From positions 1,798,001 through 1,862,000 of the forward strand of contig NZ_LMHH01000001.1 in assembly GCF_001427865.1 (NCBI RefSeq): DNA of 64,000 nt, in the 5' to 3' direction. Source of the DNA: Altererythrobacter sp. Root672 (GTDB lineage Bacteria > Pseudomonadota > Alphaproteobacteria > Sphingomonadales > Sphingomonadaceae). Numbering within the stretch: position 1 is the stretch's first letter; each line of letters begins with the position of its first letter. The notes under the pieces were generated by a model. It made no database searches and was not told the DNA's origin. It was given only the letters and a program-made list of their open reading frames with translations. Of the stretch, positions 26,979 through 35,758 are shown one piece after another. The position numbers and the translations under genes are program-made.

Positions 26979-27481
26979 ACGTCACCCTTCGCCTGTGCTC
27001 GTCGGTGCTCGCGGAGGTGCGCGCCGATCTCGCCCGGCCCCACCCCCATGCCTGGGAGCGCGTCGGATTCCTGAGCGCGGGTGCCAGTGCGGCGCCGGGC
27101 GAGCTGCTGCTCACGGTGCGCGGCTACCTGCCCGTCGCCGACGAGGACTACTCGAACGCACCGGATGTCGGCGCCGAGATCGGATCGGAGGCCTTCCGCA
27201 AGGCGCTGCAGTGGGCCTACCGGCCGCGCTCCGCCGTCATCCACATTCACACGCACCACGGCTTCGGCCGGCCAGGATTCAGCAGCGTCGACCTGCGCAG
27301 CGGCGGGCAGTTCGTGCCGAGTTTCTTCGCCACGACGCCGCGCCTGCCGCACGGAATGATCGTGCTCAGCGATGACGACGCCACCGGCCTCGTCTGGCTC
27401 GGCGAGGACCGCGCCCCACTGCCCATCTCGGCCTTCACCCAGGTCGGTCCCATCTATCGACACGATTGGAGAGCACCATGA
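26975..27481 (+). CDS. JAB/JAMM metalloprotease (deubiquitinase-like)
   Basis: A 168-residue JAB/MPN-fold peptidase. JAMM residues are visible: Glu28 in WERVGFLSAG, the HxH pair in VIHIHTHHGFG (His92/His94), Ser103 and Asp106 in FSSVD. The spacing between HxH and SxxD is one residue longer than the common seven. In its operon it should process the multi-ubiquitin precursor or remove it from targets. A GTG start at 26975 overlaps the E2 stop; its own stop overlaps the E1 ATG. Confidence 0.88.
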   Translation: MNVTLRLCSSVLAEVRADLARPHPHAWERVGFLSAGASAAPGELLLTVRGYLPVADEDYSNAPDVGAEIGSEAFRKALQWAYRPRSAVIHIHTHHGFGRPGFSSVDLRSGGQFVPSFFATTPRLPHGMIVLSDDDATGLVWLGEDRAPLPISAFTQVGPIYRHDWRAP

Positions 27482-28392
27482 AGTGGCTGGATCGACAGAG
27501 CTTTCTCGGCGACGACAGCACCGAGCGGCTGGACGCCTTCACTGTCGGAATCGTCGGCCTCGGCGGCGGCGGCTCGCATGTCGCGCAGCAGCTGGCCCAC
27601 ATCGGCATCGGCCATTTCGTGCTGGTCGACGATGACGTGATCGACGAGAGCAACCTCAATCGCCTCGTCGGCGGAACGCGCGCAGACGTCGAGCAGAGCG
27701 CGCGCAAGGTCGACATCGCCGCCCGGGTCATCCTGGCGGTGAACCCCCACGCCCGGGTCACCCGGATCGCGCAGCGCTGGCAACTGGCGACCGACCCCCT
27801 CAAGCTTTGCGACGCCATTTTCGGCGGTGTCGACAGCGTCCGGGCCAAGGACGAGCTGGAAGCCTTCTGCCGCCGCCTGCTCATCCCCTACCTCGACCAG
27901 GGCATGGACGTGCACGACCTCGATGGCCAGTTCCTGATCGCCGGCCAGGTCGTCCTGTCGGTGCCGGGCGGACCCTGCCTTCGCTGCCTCGGCGTGGTCA
28001 CCGAAGAGGCGCTCGACGGCGAAGGCCGCAACTACGGCGCCGCGGGCGGCAAGCCGCAGGTGGTCTGGCCGAACGGCGTGCTCGCCTCCACTGCTGTCGG
28101 CCTGTTCCTGCAGATGGTCACGCCGTGGCATCGCACGCCGGAGCAGGGCGCTTGCCTCGAATACGACGGCAACACCCAAACCGTCAGAGCATCCGACAGA
28201 ATGCAACGCCTGCGCGACCGCGGCTGCCCGCATTGTCCGATCGGCGACGTCGGCGACCCCTCGTTCGACGTCCGCAAGCTGCCCGCGCGGCCGACCGCAC
28301 CGGAAACGCCCGCTCCTGCTGCCAGCACCCCGCGAGCAGCATGGCCGCTGCGCGTATGGCGAGATCTCCTCGACAAAGTGCTCGGCCGCTAG
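27478..28392 (+). CDS. ThiF/E1-like adenylyltransferase
   Basis: A 304-residue E1-like enzyme. The nucleotide-binding GIVGLGGGGSHVAQQLAHIG is at residues 24-43, followed by the acidic VDDDVIDESNLNRLVGG and the conserved Arg. Two CxxC pairs (CLRC near 170, CPHC near 249) probably bind zinc as in MoeB/ThiF. It would adenylate the C-terminus of the multi-ubiquitin protein and pass it on as a thioester. A Pro/Ala-rich segment precedes a short basic C-terminal helix. It is the last gene of the overlapped operon. Confidence 0.92.
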   Translation: MKWLDRQSFLGDDSTERLDAFTVGIVGLGGGGSHVAQQLAHIGIGHFVLVDDDVIDESNLNRLVGGTRADVEQSARKVDIAARVILAVNPHARVTRIAQRWQLATDPLKLCDAIFGGVDSVRAKDELEAFCRRLLIPYLDQGMDVHDLDGQFLIAGQVVLSVPGGPCLRCLGVVTEEALDGEGRNYGAAGGKPQVVWPNGVLASTAVGLFLQMVTPWHRTPEQGACLEYDGNTQTVRASDRMQRLRDRGCPHCPIGDVGDPSFDVRKLPARPTAPETPAPAASTPRAAWPLRVWRDLLDKVLGR

Positions 28393-28496
28393 GCCCACCG
28401 CCTCCTCCTTCTTCCTGGGCGTTGCCCGGCATGTGACTCGGCATGAAACTGCACCTCGAAATTCTCCGAAGTGGTGCAAAACTGTCGGCCCTCTGA

Positions 28497-28525
28497 TTGA
28501 CAGCAGTATCCCGTTTGCGTTAGCT
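28497..28525 (+). promoter_or_regulatory. candidate promoter of the 7-deazaguanine DNA-modification operon
   Basis: TTGACA (28497-28502), 17 bases, TTAGCT (28520-28525), 48 bases before the first gene. A partial inverted repeat (TGCACC ... GGTGCA, 28450-28479) lies just upstream and could be an operator. Confidence 0.45.
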
Positions 28526-28572
28526 CACATGTCTTAGCGGAACACCGCTCAAGATGAAGCGCATTCGCATTG

Positions 28573-29553
28573 ATGGGCCACAACATCTTGTCTGCAGTTT
28601 TTCATCCCGATTCCTCCGGTGACGACGCAGTTTTGCGTTGCGCTGCGAGGCGTGTCCTCGTCGTCACAACATGCGCGTCGGGAAAGCGTATTCGCAGCGA
28701 CGCCGTCGCAAATACGATCGAGCGCGGAAGCCAGCCGCAAGTGGCCGCTCGATGGACCGCGCGGCTGAAAAGGGAAGCTTCGCTGATTTCGGCTCGCGAC
28801 CTCTATAAAGGACGCGCCTTCGCAATTGCACGTGGTGCAGCCGAACGGGCAGGGGCGGACTTCGCTGTGCTGTCCGCAGGTCTCGGCTTCGTTCGAGGCG
28901 AAAGAGAAGTCCCCGGTTACGATCTTACGGTCAGCCCGAACAAGCCGGGTTCGATTACCGCGCGGATAACCGGGCCATTCCACCCGTCGGCCTGGTGGAA
29001 ATCCGTCCAGACTGGTCGGTTTGCTTCAGATTTCGTCACGGACGCAGTCCGTCACGACGTGGTGCTGGTTGCTGTGTCCAAATCGTATTTCGACCTCGTG
29101 GCGGAGGACCTCACCGCGATTGAGAAGGCCGCGCCAGGAAGGCTTCGACTGTTCGGAAGGACACTAGGACGCCACCTTCCGAATGAGTTGGCGAGAACCC
29201 TCATGCCGTATGACGAACGTCTCGACCAGGTCGGCATCGCTGGCACGCTCATCGACTTCGCAGCACGAGCGCTCGATGACTTCGTCACGAAAATTGATCA
29301 GATGGTGGACCGTGACGTCCAGTCCCGCCTGGTCTCGGCACGGCTCGCGGCAGTGCCACCAGCGACCAAGCGGCCGCCGCAGCGTCGGATCGACGACCAA
29401 ACAGTGCGCCGGGCCATTCGCAGCTTCCTCGCCGATGGTGGCCGAGGCGGCGCAAAGGCCCTTGCCTGGCTTCGCCACGAGCGGAAGCTCTCGTGTGAGC
29501 AGGGCAGGTTCGCCAAGCTGTTCAGAGAAGAACTCGGGGAGACGGCGCGATGA
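28573..29553 (+). CDS. YaaA/DUF6884-like protein, candidate DpdC-like base-modifying enzyme
   Basis: A 326-residue protein. Residues about 25-125 show the YaaA/DUF6884-type pattern: VLVVTTCASGKR, then ARDLYKGRAFAIARGAAE, and VLSAGLGFVRGEREVPGYDL. The C-terminal third is helical and basic (RRIDDQTVRRAIRSFLADGG, LAWLRHERKLSCEQGRFAKL), like a small DNA-binding domain. It opens the DpdA operon and overlaps the next gene by four bases. In characterised systems DpdC turns inserted preQ0 into the amide base; I infer this protein may fill that role. The family match is by eye. Confidence 0.5.
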   Translation: MGHNILSAVFHPDSSGDDAVLRCAARRVLVVTTCASGKRIRSDAVANTIERGSQPQVAARWTARLKREASLISARDLYKGRAFAIARGAAERAGADFAVLSAGLGFVRGEREVPGYDLTVSPNKPGSITARITGPFHPSAWWKSVQTGRFASDFVTDAVRHDVVLVAVSKSYFDLVAEDLTAIEKAAPGRLRLFGRTLGRHLPNELARTLMPYDERLDQVGIAGTLIDFAARALDDFVTKIDQMVDRDVQSRLVSARLAAVPPATKRPPQRRIDDQTVRRAIRSFLADGGRGGAKALAWLRHERKLSCEQGRFAKLFREELGETAR

Positions 29554-30656
29554 GCGCAGCAATGCACGTCCATGCGCTCAGTACGCGCCAGGGCGACCAT
29601 GAGGTCTACGCCTTCTTCATTGACGGAGATCGGATCCTTGAAATCGCGGACATCGCCCGCGTCGGCCGCGAAGACGGCGAGATTGCTGGCTTCCAGCGCC
29701 CCGAAATAAAGACACACGTCCGTCAAATCGCGGAATACCTCGACCACGGTGGTGTGCTCTTCCCCAACGCCCTCATCCTCGCGCTTGCGCCGGGCGTTCA
29801 CTTCGCCGGCAAGCGCGGCACCAAGAACCGGAAGGCGGACGCGGGGGCCGAGGTGGGCGTGCTGTCAATCCCGGTCCGGCCGGGCCGCAAGGCGGGGTGG
29901 ATCGTAGACGGACAGCAGCGAGCACTCGCGCTGGCGCAGTCCAGCGCCGCCGGAGTGATTGTGCCGGTCGTCGCGTTCGTGACGGGCGATATCTCGGTCC
30001 ACCGCGAGCAATTCATCCTCGTCAACAAGGCGAAGCCGCTCAACCGCCGGCTCATCGATGAACTCCTGCCTACAGTCGGCACAATGCTGCCCCGCGACCT
30101 CGCCGCCCGTCGCGTTCCGAGCACGCTCTGCAGCGTGCTCAACGACACCCCGGGCTCACCCTTCCAGGACCTCATTGTCCGGCCTTCCAACGCGGGTGAC
30201 GGCGCAGTCGTCACCGACTCACACGTAACCAACCTGATCCGGCGCAGCATGGCCGATCCCCGAGGCGCGCTCGCCGCACACGTTCTGCCCGACGGACGCG
30301 CGGACCTCGACGGCATGTACCGGACAATGGTCGACTTTTGGTGGGCGGTACGGGACACATTCCCAGAAGCTTGGGGCTTAGCACCCGATCGCTCGCGGCT
30401 AATGCACGGCGCAGGCCTTGCGGCCATGGGCGTGCTCATGGACCAGATCATGAGCCGCGCATACGCGGGTGACGGCCGACTTCACGCTGGCGCGATCTTG
30501 GCGAGAATCGCCCCTCATTGCCGCTGGACCGAAGGTAGGTGGCGATCGATCGACCGCGACTGGAACGACCTCCAATGCACGCCTCGCGACGTGCGCGCGC
30601 TCTCCAACCTCCTGATCGCGCTCGAACGCGATACCGCAAGGCTCGAGGCGGCATGA
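29550..30656 (+). CDS. DGQHR-domain protein (DndB/DpdB-like), first copy
   Basis: A 368-residue protein of the DGQHR/DndB-like group. The name-giving motif is WIVDGQQRALALAQ (DGQQR at residues 120-124), preceded by IAGFQRPEIKTHVRQIAEYL and followed by REQFILVNKAKPLNRRLIDE. DpdB proteins of this group are ATPases that work with DpdA to insert preQ0 into DNA. A paralogue follows at 31933 on the other side of dpdA. The start overlaps the previous gene (ATGA) and its stop overlaps dpdA, indicating coupled translation. Confidence 0.85.
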   Translation: MSAAMHVHALSTRQGDHEVYAFFIDGDRILEIADIARVGREDGEIAGFQRPEIKTHVRQIAEYLDHGGVLFPNALILALAPGVHFAGKRGTKNRKADAGAEVGVLSIPVRPGRKAGWIVDGQQRALALAQSSAAGVIVPVVAFVTGDISVHREQFILVNKAKPLNRRLIDELLPTVGTMLPRDLAARRVPSTLCSVLNDTPGSPFQDLIVRPSNAGDGAVVTDSHVTNLIRRSMADPRGALAAHVLPDGRADLDGMYRTMVDFWWAVRDTFPEAWGLAPDRSRLMHGAGLAAMGVLMDQIMSRAYAGDGRLHAGAILARIAPHCRWTEGRWRSIDRDWNDLQCTPRDVRALSNLLIALERDTARLEAA

Positions 30657-31936
30657 AGTTCCTTTACTCGGACGCACTCGACTACGTCGATCCAGAATAC
30701 GACTTCTTGGAGGACCGGTCGGTTCCCGGGCGCCGAGCGCACAAAGACGACGAGTATCCGCACGAATATCTTCGCAGCGCACCCTACGACGGGCTCTTGA
30801 TCTCGCGTGGGATCGTCGGCGGCAAGCAAGGGGGTGGCAAGTATTCCGAAGCGCAGGCCCTGCGTCTCGGCCGCGAGGGCGCGCGCGCCTTCCTGCGATA
30901 TCCGGAGAGCCAGTTCCCTGGCTCGATGGTGCTCGGCGACAACGGTGCCTTCACCTACCGAAACGAGGCCGTGCCGCCTTACACGGTAGAGGACACAATC
31001 GACTTCTACGACGACGCGCGCTTCACCCACGGCTGCTCGCTCGACCACCTTATCTTCGACTTCGACGAAGCCGAGGGCGATCCGACTGCGGGCGCGCGCG
31101 AGCGCTACGATATGACGCTCTCACTGGCCGAGGAGTTCAAGGCCGCCGCAAGTTGGCTCGGACCGTCTTTCACGCCGCTGGGCGTCGTGCAGGGATGGTC
31201 CCCAGGCAGCATGGCAAGCGCGGCCGCGGATCTGGTAAAGATGGGCTACGACTATCTCGCGATTGGCGGCATGGTGCCACTCCAGATCGACCAGATCGAC
31301 CGTGCTCTTATTGAGATACGGTCCGCCATTCCGTACGGCATACGACTCCATGTGCTCGGCTTCGGCAAGGTCGACGACCTCGACCGCCTCACAGCGCATA
31401 ATGTGACCAGCTTCGACACAACCTCGCCACTGTTGCGGGCATTCAAGGACGCGAAGCGTAACTACTACTCCATCGGGCCGTCGGGCGAGACCGCCTATAA
31501 CATGGCGATCCGCATCCCCCAGGCCATCGAAAGCAATCGCACGAAGCGAGGCTCCCGCAAGGGGCTGCTGGACGAGGGCGCCCTGCAACGCCTCGAAGCC
31601 GACGCGCTGGAGGAGGTGCGGGCCTACGCCGCTCATCGGGCGCAGCTTGAAGGCACTGTCGAGGCAGTGCTCGCGTATAGCCGTTACGCTCTTCGCGAGG
31701 ACGGACATGACGACTTTCAGAACGAGCTCCGCCTGTCGAAGTTGCGCGAACCCTATCTCGCGACCCTGCGCGAGCGGCACTGGGAGACATGCCCGTGCCG
31801 CGTCTGCCAGGAGATCGGCGTGGAGGTCGTGATCTTTAGATCGTCGAACCGCAACAAGCGCCGCGGGATGCACAATCTCCACGTGTTCCATCAACAACTG
31901 AACGCCACAGCCCGGACCGGAAGAGTCGCCGCATGA
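30653..31936 (+). CDS. dpdA: DpdA-like DNA-guanine transglycosylase
   Basis: A 427-residue homologue of tRNA-guanine transglycosylase in a DNA-modification context. The TIM-barrel cues are VLGDNGAFTYRNEAVPPY (Asp96, equivalent of the substrate-binding Asp of TGT), HLIFDFDEAEG, PLGVVQGWSPG and YDYLAIGGMVPL. The C-terminal zinc site CPCRVC...H is at about residues 377-402 (NKRRGMHNLHVFHQ). DpdA exchanges guanine in DNA for preQ0. It lies between two DGQHR proteins and before queD and queC, the standard logic of a Dpd cluster. ATG at 30653 overlaps the previous stop. Confidence 0.9.
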   Translation: MKFLYSDALDYVDPEYDFLEDRSVPGRRAHKDDEYPHEYLRSAPYDGLLISRGIVGGKQGGGKYSEAQALRLGREGARAFLRYPESQFPGSMVLGDNGAFTYRNEAVPPYTVEDTIDFYDDARFTHGCSLDHLIFDFDEAEGDPTAGARERYDMTLSLAEEFKAAASWLGPSFTPLGVVQGWSPGSMASAAADLVKMGYDYLAIGGMVPLQIDQIDRALIEIRSAIPYGIRLHVLGFGKVDDLDRLTAHNVTSFDTTSPLLRAFKDAKRNYYSIGPSGETAYNMAIRIPQAIESNRTKRGSRKGLLDEGALQRLEADALEEVRAYAAHRAQLEGTVEAVLAYSRYALREDGHDDFQNELRLSKLREPYLATLRERHWETCPCRVCQEIGVEVVIFRSSNRNKRRGMHNLHVFHQQLNATARTGRVAA

Positions 31937-32988
31937 CCGTGATCACTTTTGCCCCCACCCTATCACCACGCCAAGCGGGCGGGCCCCGTGTCGTCTGCTT
32001 CACCGCGACCGCCGCCCAGATCCTCGACATCGCGCGGATTGAACGGATCGGCCGGCGGGAAGACGGGCGCCTCAGCGGCTTCCAGCGGCCTCAGATCGCG
32101 TCCCACATCCGCGAGATTCGCGACTATTTGGCGACCCCCGAGGCAATGCTGCCCAACTCGATCGTGCTCGCCTTCTCGACCGATCACGCGAACTACGCCG
32201 ATGGCACGCTGCGGATTGACACGTCTGATGGGCCGCAAGGCTGGGTCGTCGATGGACAACAGCGCCTGTGCGCCGCCTCAGGCCTCGACAACAACGACTT
32301 CGAACTCACGGTTTCGGCCTTCCTGTGTGAGGACATGCTGGAGCTCAACCGGCAGTTCATCTTGATTAACAACACGCGCCCGCTGTCGAAGCCCCTGATT
32401 TATGAACTGTTGCCCGGCGTCACCGGGCTTCCTCCGCGCCTGTCGGATCGTGCCGGCGCCGCGCTTCTGATCGAGGCGCTTAACTACGACCCGACGTCCT
32501 CGCTGCATGGCCTTATCTCCCAGCAGACCAATCCCGACGGGATCATCAAAGACACCCTTATGCAGAAGTTCCTGATGAACTCGCTGCGCGATGGTGCGCT
32601 GCGCCTTCTCGACGGCGACGATCTTCTCGGGGAAGGTAAGCGCATTGTCAGTGAATTCTTCGCAGCGCTGCGCTCGACCTTCGCCTCAGACTGGGAGGGG
32701 CACACGCCCAAGACGTCACGCCTTCTCCATGGAGCGGGACTGATAGCGATGGGATTTGCGATGGATGAAATTGCAGGAAGATACGGTGAGACCAGCCGGC
32801 AGGGCTTCGAGCGCTGGCTGCATCACCTGCGCGGGCACACGCACTGGACCTCGGGCGAATGGGACTTCGGCTCCGAACGACGGTCCTGGAACAGCATCCA
32901 GAATACAAACGCCGACTATCGCCTCCTCTCACACCACGTCGTCCGGCTGCTTCGGCGCGCCGGCCGGATCGCTCCGGCGGCGGCATGA
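31933..32988 (+). CDS. DGQHR-domain protein (DndB/DpdB-like), second copy
   Basis: A 351-residue paralogue of the 29550 protein. Shared landmarks: IERIGRREDGRLSGFQRPQI, WVVDGQQRLCAASGL (DGQQR at 107-111), NRQFILINNTRPLSKPLIYE, and the C-terminal LLHGAGLIAMGFAMDEI versus LMHGAGLAAMGVLMDQI. The level of divergence suggests an old duplication, not a recent one. One copy may act as the DpdB ATPase and the other as a second subunit or a DndB-like regulator. The ATG overlaps the dpdA stop by four bases. Confidence 0.85.
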   Translation: MTVITFAPTLSPRQAGGPRVVCFTATAAQILDIARIERIGRREDGRLSGFQRPQIASHIREIRDYLATPEAMLPNSIVLAFSTDHANYADGTLRIDTSDGPQGWVVDGQQRLCAASGLDNNDFELTVSAFLCEDMLELNRQFILINNTRPLSKPLIYELLPGVTGLPPRLSDRAGAALLIEALNYDPTSSLHGLISQQTNPDGIIKDTLMQKFLMNSLRDGALRLLDGDDLLGEGKRIVSEFFAALRSTFASDWEGHTPKTSRLLHGAGLIAMGFAMDEIAGRYGETSRQGFERWLHHLRGHTHWTSGEWDFGSERRSWNSIQNTNADYRLLSHHVVRLLRRAGRIAPAAA

Positions 32989-32992
32989 AGCC

Positions 32993-33361
32993 ATGTGGGA
33001 ACTGAGCAAGACCTTCTGGTTCGAGTCCGCCCACACACTCCACCGCCAGGTGGAAACGGAGGGAAGCCTGCGTATCCACGGGCACTCGTATCGCGCGGTG
33101 GTGACCGTGCGCGGCAGACCCGAGCCGGCGACGGGTATGCTCATCGACTTATCCGTTTTCCAGGCAGCGCTCAGCGAGGCGTGCACCGGCCTGGATCACC
33201 GACTGCTTGACGAGGTTGTCGATCTCGGCCCGCCGACCTTGGAAAACCTCTGCGCTTGGATCTGGCGAACGGTCCAACCGGCATTGCCTGATCTTCACAG
33301 GGTCGAGGTGTACCGCGATAGCCAGGGCGATCGCTGCAGTTATGAGGGAAACGCTGAATGA
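32993..33361 (+). CDS. QueD-like 6-carboxytetrahydropterin synthase, catalytic Cys replaced
   Basis: A 122-residue PTPS/QueD-fold protein. Zinc ligands are seen in [10 protein letters not shown] and [10 protein letters not shown], and the catalytic Asp-His pair in LDHRLLDEV; the C-terminal Glu lies in HRVEVYRD. QueD normally carries a Cys four residues before HGH (CxxxHGH); here the position is Ser (GSLRIHGH). QueD makes CPH4 on the way to preQ0. The substitution may weaken or change the reaction. The ATG at 32993 is four bases after the previous stop, and the stop overlaps queC. Confidence 0.85.
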   Translation: MWELSKTFWFESAHTLHRQVETEGSLRIHGHSYRAVVTVRGRPEPATGMLIDLSVFQAALSEACTGLDHRLLDEVVDLGPPTLENLCAWIWRTVQPALPDLHRVEVYRDSQGDRCSYEGNAE

Positions 33362-34071
33362 GCCACGCCAACTCCTCGGCGCTGGTCGTGTTCTCGGGCG
33401 GCCAGGATTCCGCGACGTGCCTCGCGTGGGCGCTCGACCGGTTCGAGCGCGTGGAGACGATCGGCTTCCGCTACGGCCAGCGTCACGCCATCGAGATGGA
33501 AGTACGCGAGCCGATCCGTCGGCGGCTCGCCACCGTGTCTCCCGCCTGGAGCGCCCGTCTCGGCATTGACCGAGTAGTCGATCTCGAGGTGCTCGGGCAG
33601 GTAAGCGTGAGCGCGCTCACGCGCGACATGCCGATCGATAGCCGCGACGACGGACTCCCCAGCACGTTTGTGCCCGGCCGCAACCTCGTGTTTCTGACTT
33701 TCGCCGCGATCACGGCATTCCAGCGCGGGTTGAAGCATGTCGTAACCGGTGTGTGCGAGACCGACTATTCGGGTTATCCGGACTGCCGGGACGAAACGAT
33801 CAAAGCGCTCCAGACCGCGCTCAACCTCGGCATGGCGTCGCGGCTCGTGCTCGACACGCCACTCATGTGGATCGACAAGCGCGATACCTGGCAGCTGGCC
33901 CAGGACCTCGGAGGTGACGTACTGGTCGACATCATCCGCGCCGAGAGCCACAGCTGCTACCTCGGGGACCGGGAACACGATCATGACTGGGGGTCTGGAT
34001 GCGGATCATGTCCCGCCTGCGAACTGCGGGCAGCTGGCTGGCAGGCCTATTCGGATGGATCGCTGGCATGA
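33358..34071 (+). CDS. queC: QueC-like 7-cyano-7-deazaguanine (preQ0) synthase
   Basis: A 237-residue PP-loop ATPase that converts CDG to preQ0, the base inserted by DpdA. The PP-loop [12 protein letters not shown] is at residues 10-21, [14 protein letters not shown] follows, [10 protein letters not shown] is the conserved second motif, and [18 protein letters not shown] the third. The zinc site is four Cys around [20 protein letters not shown] and PACELRA. QueE and FolE are not in the cluster, so the upstream steps must come from elsewhere. The start overlaps queD and the stop overlaps the next gene. Confidence 0.93.
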   Translation: MSHANSSALVVFSGGQDSATCLAWALDRFERVETIGFRYGQRHAIEMEVREPIRRRLATVSPAWSARLGIDRVVDLEVLGQVSVSALTRDMPIDSRDDGLPSTFVPGRNLVFLTFAAITAFQRGLKHVVTGVCETDYSGYPDCRDETIKALQTALNLGMASRLVLDTPLMWIDKRDTWQLAQDLGGDVLVDIIRAESHSCYLGDREHDHDWGSGCGSCPACELRAAGWQAYSDGSLA

Positions 34072-34985
34072 GTGGCGACACGGAAGCTCAACAGCGGCTG
34101 CTCTGGCTCCTAGACGCTCCGCTGTTCGTAGACGAGGCTCTCGTCGCGCGACTCTTCGACGCGGTCGTACGACCGGACTACGAGGTGCAAAGCCGTCAGG
34201 TTGGGCATGCGAGCGAAGATACACGCAGGCGGCTGTTTGGCGCGGAGTTGACCGGTGGCTACGACCTCGGCCTGTCGTTCCTGACGGGCAAGCTCAAACT
34301 TGAGGCTAAGGGAACGGCGGAGCACGAAAACGCCCACAAAGTCACCGACTCCTCGTCGCTGACAGAGGTCCCAGTTGATACTGCCGGACGCCGCCTCGAA
34401 GAGATCGCCCTCACCTATCTGAACAATCATCCAGAGCGCATCGTGTTCGTAAACACCGACGGCACTGCGAGGGATTTCACCGGCCGCACGCTGGCGATTG
34501 CAGACTTAGAGAAGGCGGCAGTCGCCCCGCCTCGCATGCTTGCCTTCGTTAACGTTGCCGCAGGAACGCCAATCATACCGATGGCGTGCGAACTCGAGAA
34601 GGGCGGCACCAGACTTCTGTTTGAGAGGTATATCAACGAGTTGTGGAAGGACGATGCGCAGAAGCCGACATATCCCACCGACAGAGCCGAGTTGGAAGCG
34701 AGGCGCGCCTATTGGGCAGCTTTGGCCGAGCGTTTCTCCTCCCGCACCGCGATGGAGTTGATCGAGGCGGCGGGAACGGACGGCAGGCTCGGCTGGATCG
34801 ATTTTCGGATGCCGATCGGCTCGCAGGGCGATGCCATGCATCTGCATGCGGTCCTCGGCGGCCGCTATTATACTGGTGACTTCGCTTACAACCTGGTGCG
34901 CCGCGGAAATCATCACGGCATCCGGCTTGTCGGAACGATGAAGGCGGGCATGGACCTCAACATTCTGGCGGTGTTCGATCGGTGA
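34068..34985 (+). CDS. uncharacterised protein coupled to the deazaguanine operon
   Basis: A 305-residue protein of unknown function. It begins [20 protein letters not shown] and continues with a Gly/Lys segment [20 protein letters not shown], a pattern that reminds me of DUF6414-type proteins, but I cannot confirm it. A middle strand-rich region ([20 protein letters not shown]) and a C-terminal [20 protein letters not shown] suggest an alpha-beta fold. The ATG overlaps the queC stop and its own stop overlaps the HAD gene (GTGA), so it is an integral member of the operon. It may be a defence effector or sensor; that is speculation. Confidence 0.7.
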   Translation: MSGDTEAQQRLLWLLDAPLFVDEALVARLFDAVVRPDYEVQSRQVGHASEDTRRRLFGAELTGGYDLGLSFLTGKLKLEAKGTAEHENAHKVTDSSSLTEVPVDTAGRRLEEIALTYLNNHPERIVFVNTDGTARDFTGRTLAIADLEKAAVAPPRMLAFVNVAAGTPIIPMACELEKGGTRLLFERYINELWKDDAQKPTYPTDRAELEARRAYWAALAERFSSRTAMELIEAAGTDGRLGWIDFRMPIGSQGDAMHLHAVLGGRYYTGDFAYNLVRRGNHHGIRLVGTMKAGMDLNILAVFDR

Positions 34986-35758
34986 TCCGCCCCGTGATAC
35001 TTGCAGACGCGGACAACACGCTTTGGGATACCGATGCCGTGTTTGCGGATGCCCAGCTCGGAATGCTCGCGGCGATCGACGAGAGCTTCGCTGATAGGCC
35101 GAGGGACGACGCGCTCGCCTACGTCCGCCGATTTGATCAGGCGCTGGCACAGGCGGATCATCGCCATCTCCGCTATCCCCCTTCAATGTTGGCGCGTTCG
35201 CTTGCCCTCGCAACTAAGGGCTTCACCCCCGAAACCGCGGCAGCAGCGATAGTGGAGGGACGCGTCTCAGGCGATCTCGCGGACGACGAGGTCGAAAGTT
35301 TGATCGAAGCATACATCGCCGCGTTGCACGCTGTTCCAAAGCTCTTGCCAGGCGTCGTTGAAGGACTGACTTCCGCGGCGGATGCCGGGATAGCGGTCTG
35401 GATTTTGACCGAGGGTCCAGCCGAACGACAGCGCAACTCGGCGCGGCTGCTCGGCATTGACGCTCTCGTGCAGGGTGTCGGCGAGATTCAGAAGAACGCC
35501 TCGCAGTTCGCGCGCCAGCGCCACCGGTTCCTTCCGTCGGACCTCTACGTAATTGGTGATCAGCCGGACCGCGACATCGCGCCGGCACAGGCCGCAGGAT
35601 GCTTTGGCGTACTCGTCCCGAGCCAGTTTCGGCCAAATTGGGTGGCGGATATTGCTTGGATCCAAGCTGACTATGTGGCCGAAAATTTTGCTGCCGGCAT
35701 CCAATGGATAATCTCGAACGCAGTCACGCCCGAAAGTAGGCCCGCACCCTCCGCCTAG
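34982..35758 (+). CDS. HAD-superfamily hydrolase
   Basis: A 258-residue HAD phosphatase-like protein. Motif I is ILADADNTLWDTDAVF (DADNT, two Asp), motif II VWILTEGPAER (Thr), and motif III YVIGDQPDRDIAPAQAAGCF (Asp pair). The conserved lysine is in EIQKNASQ. The helical cap lies between residues about 25 and 110. It is the last gene of the coupled operon (GTG start at 34982 overlaps the previous stop). A nucleotide or deazapurine-nucleotide phosphatase role would fit the context but is not shown. Confidence 0.85.
   Translation: MIRPVILADADNTLWDTDAVFADAQLGMLAAIDESFADRPRDDALAYVRRFDQALAQADHRHLRYPPSMLARSLALATKGFTPETAAAAIVEGRVSGDLADDEVESLIEAYIAALHAVPKLLPGVVEGLTSAADAGIAVWILTEGPAERQRNSARLLGIDALVQGVGEIQKNASQFARQRHRFLPSDLYVIGDQPDRDIAPAQAAGCFGVLVPSQFRPNWVADIAWIQADYVAENFAAGIQWIISNAVTPESRPAPSA

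Noticed and set aside
27454-28479. 341-codon minus-strand frame opposite the E1 gene
   Set aside because: It is the shadow of a ThiF protein with clear nucleotide-binding and zinc motifs.
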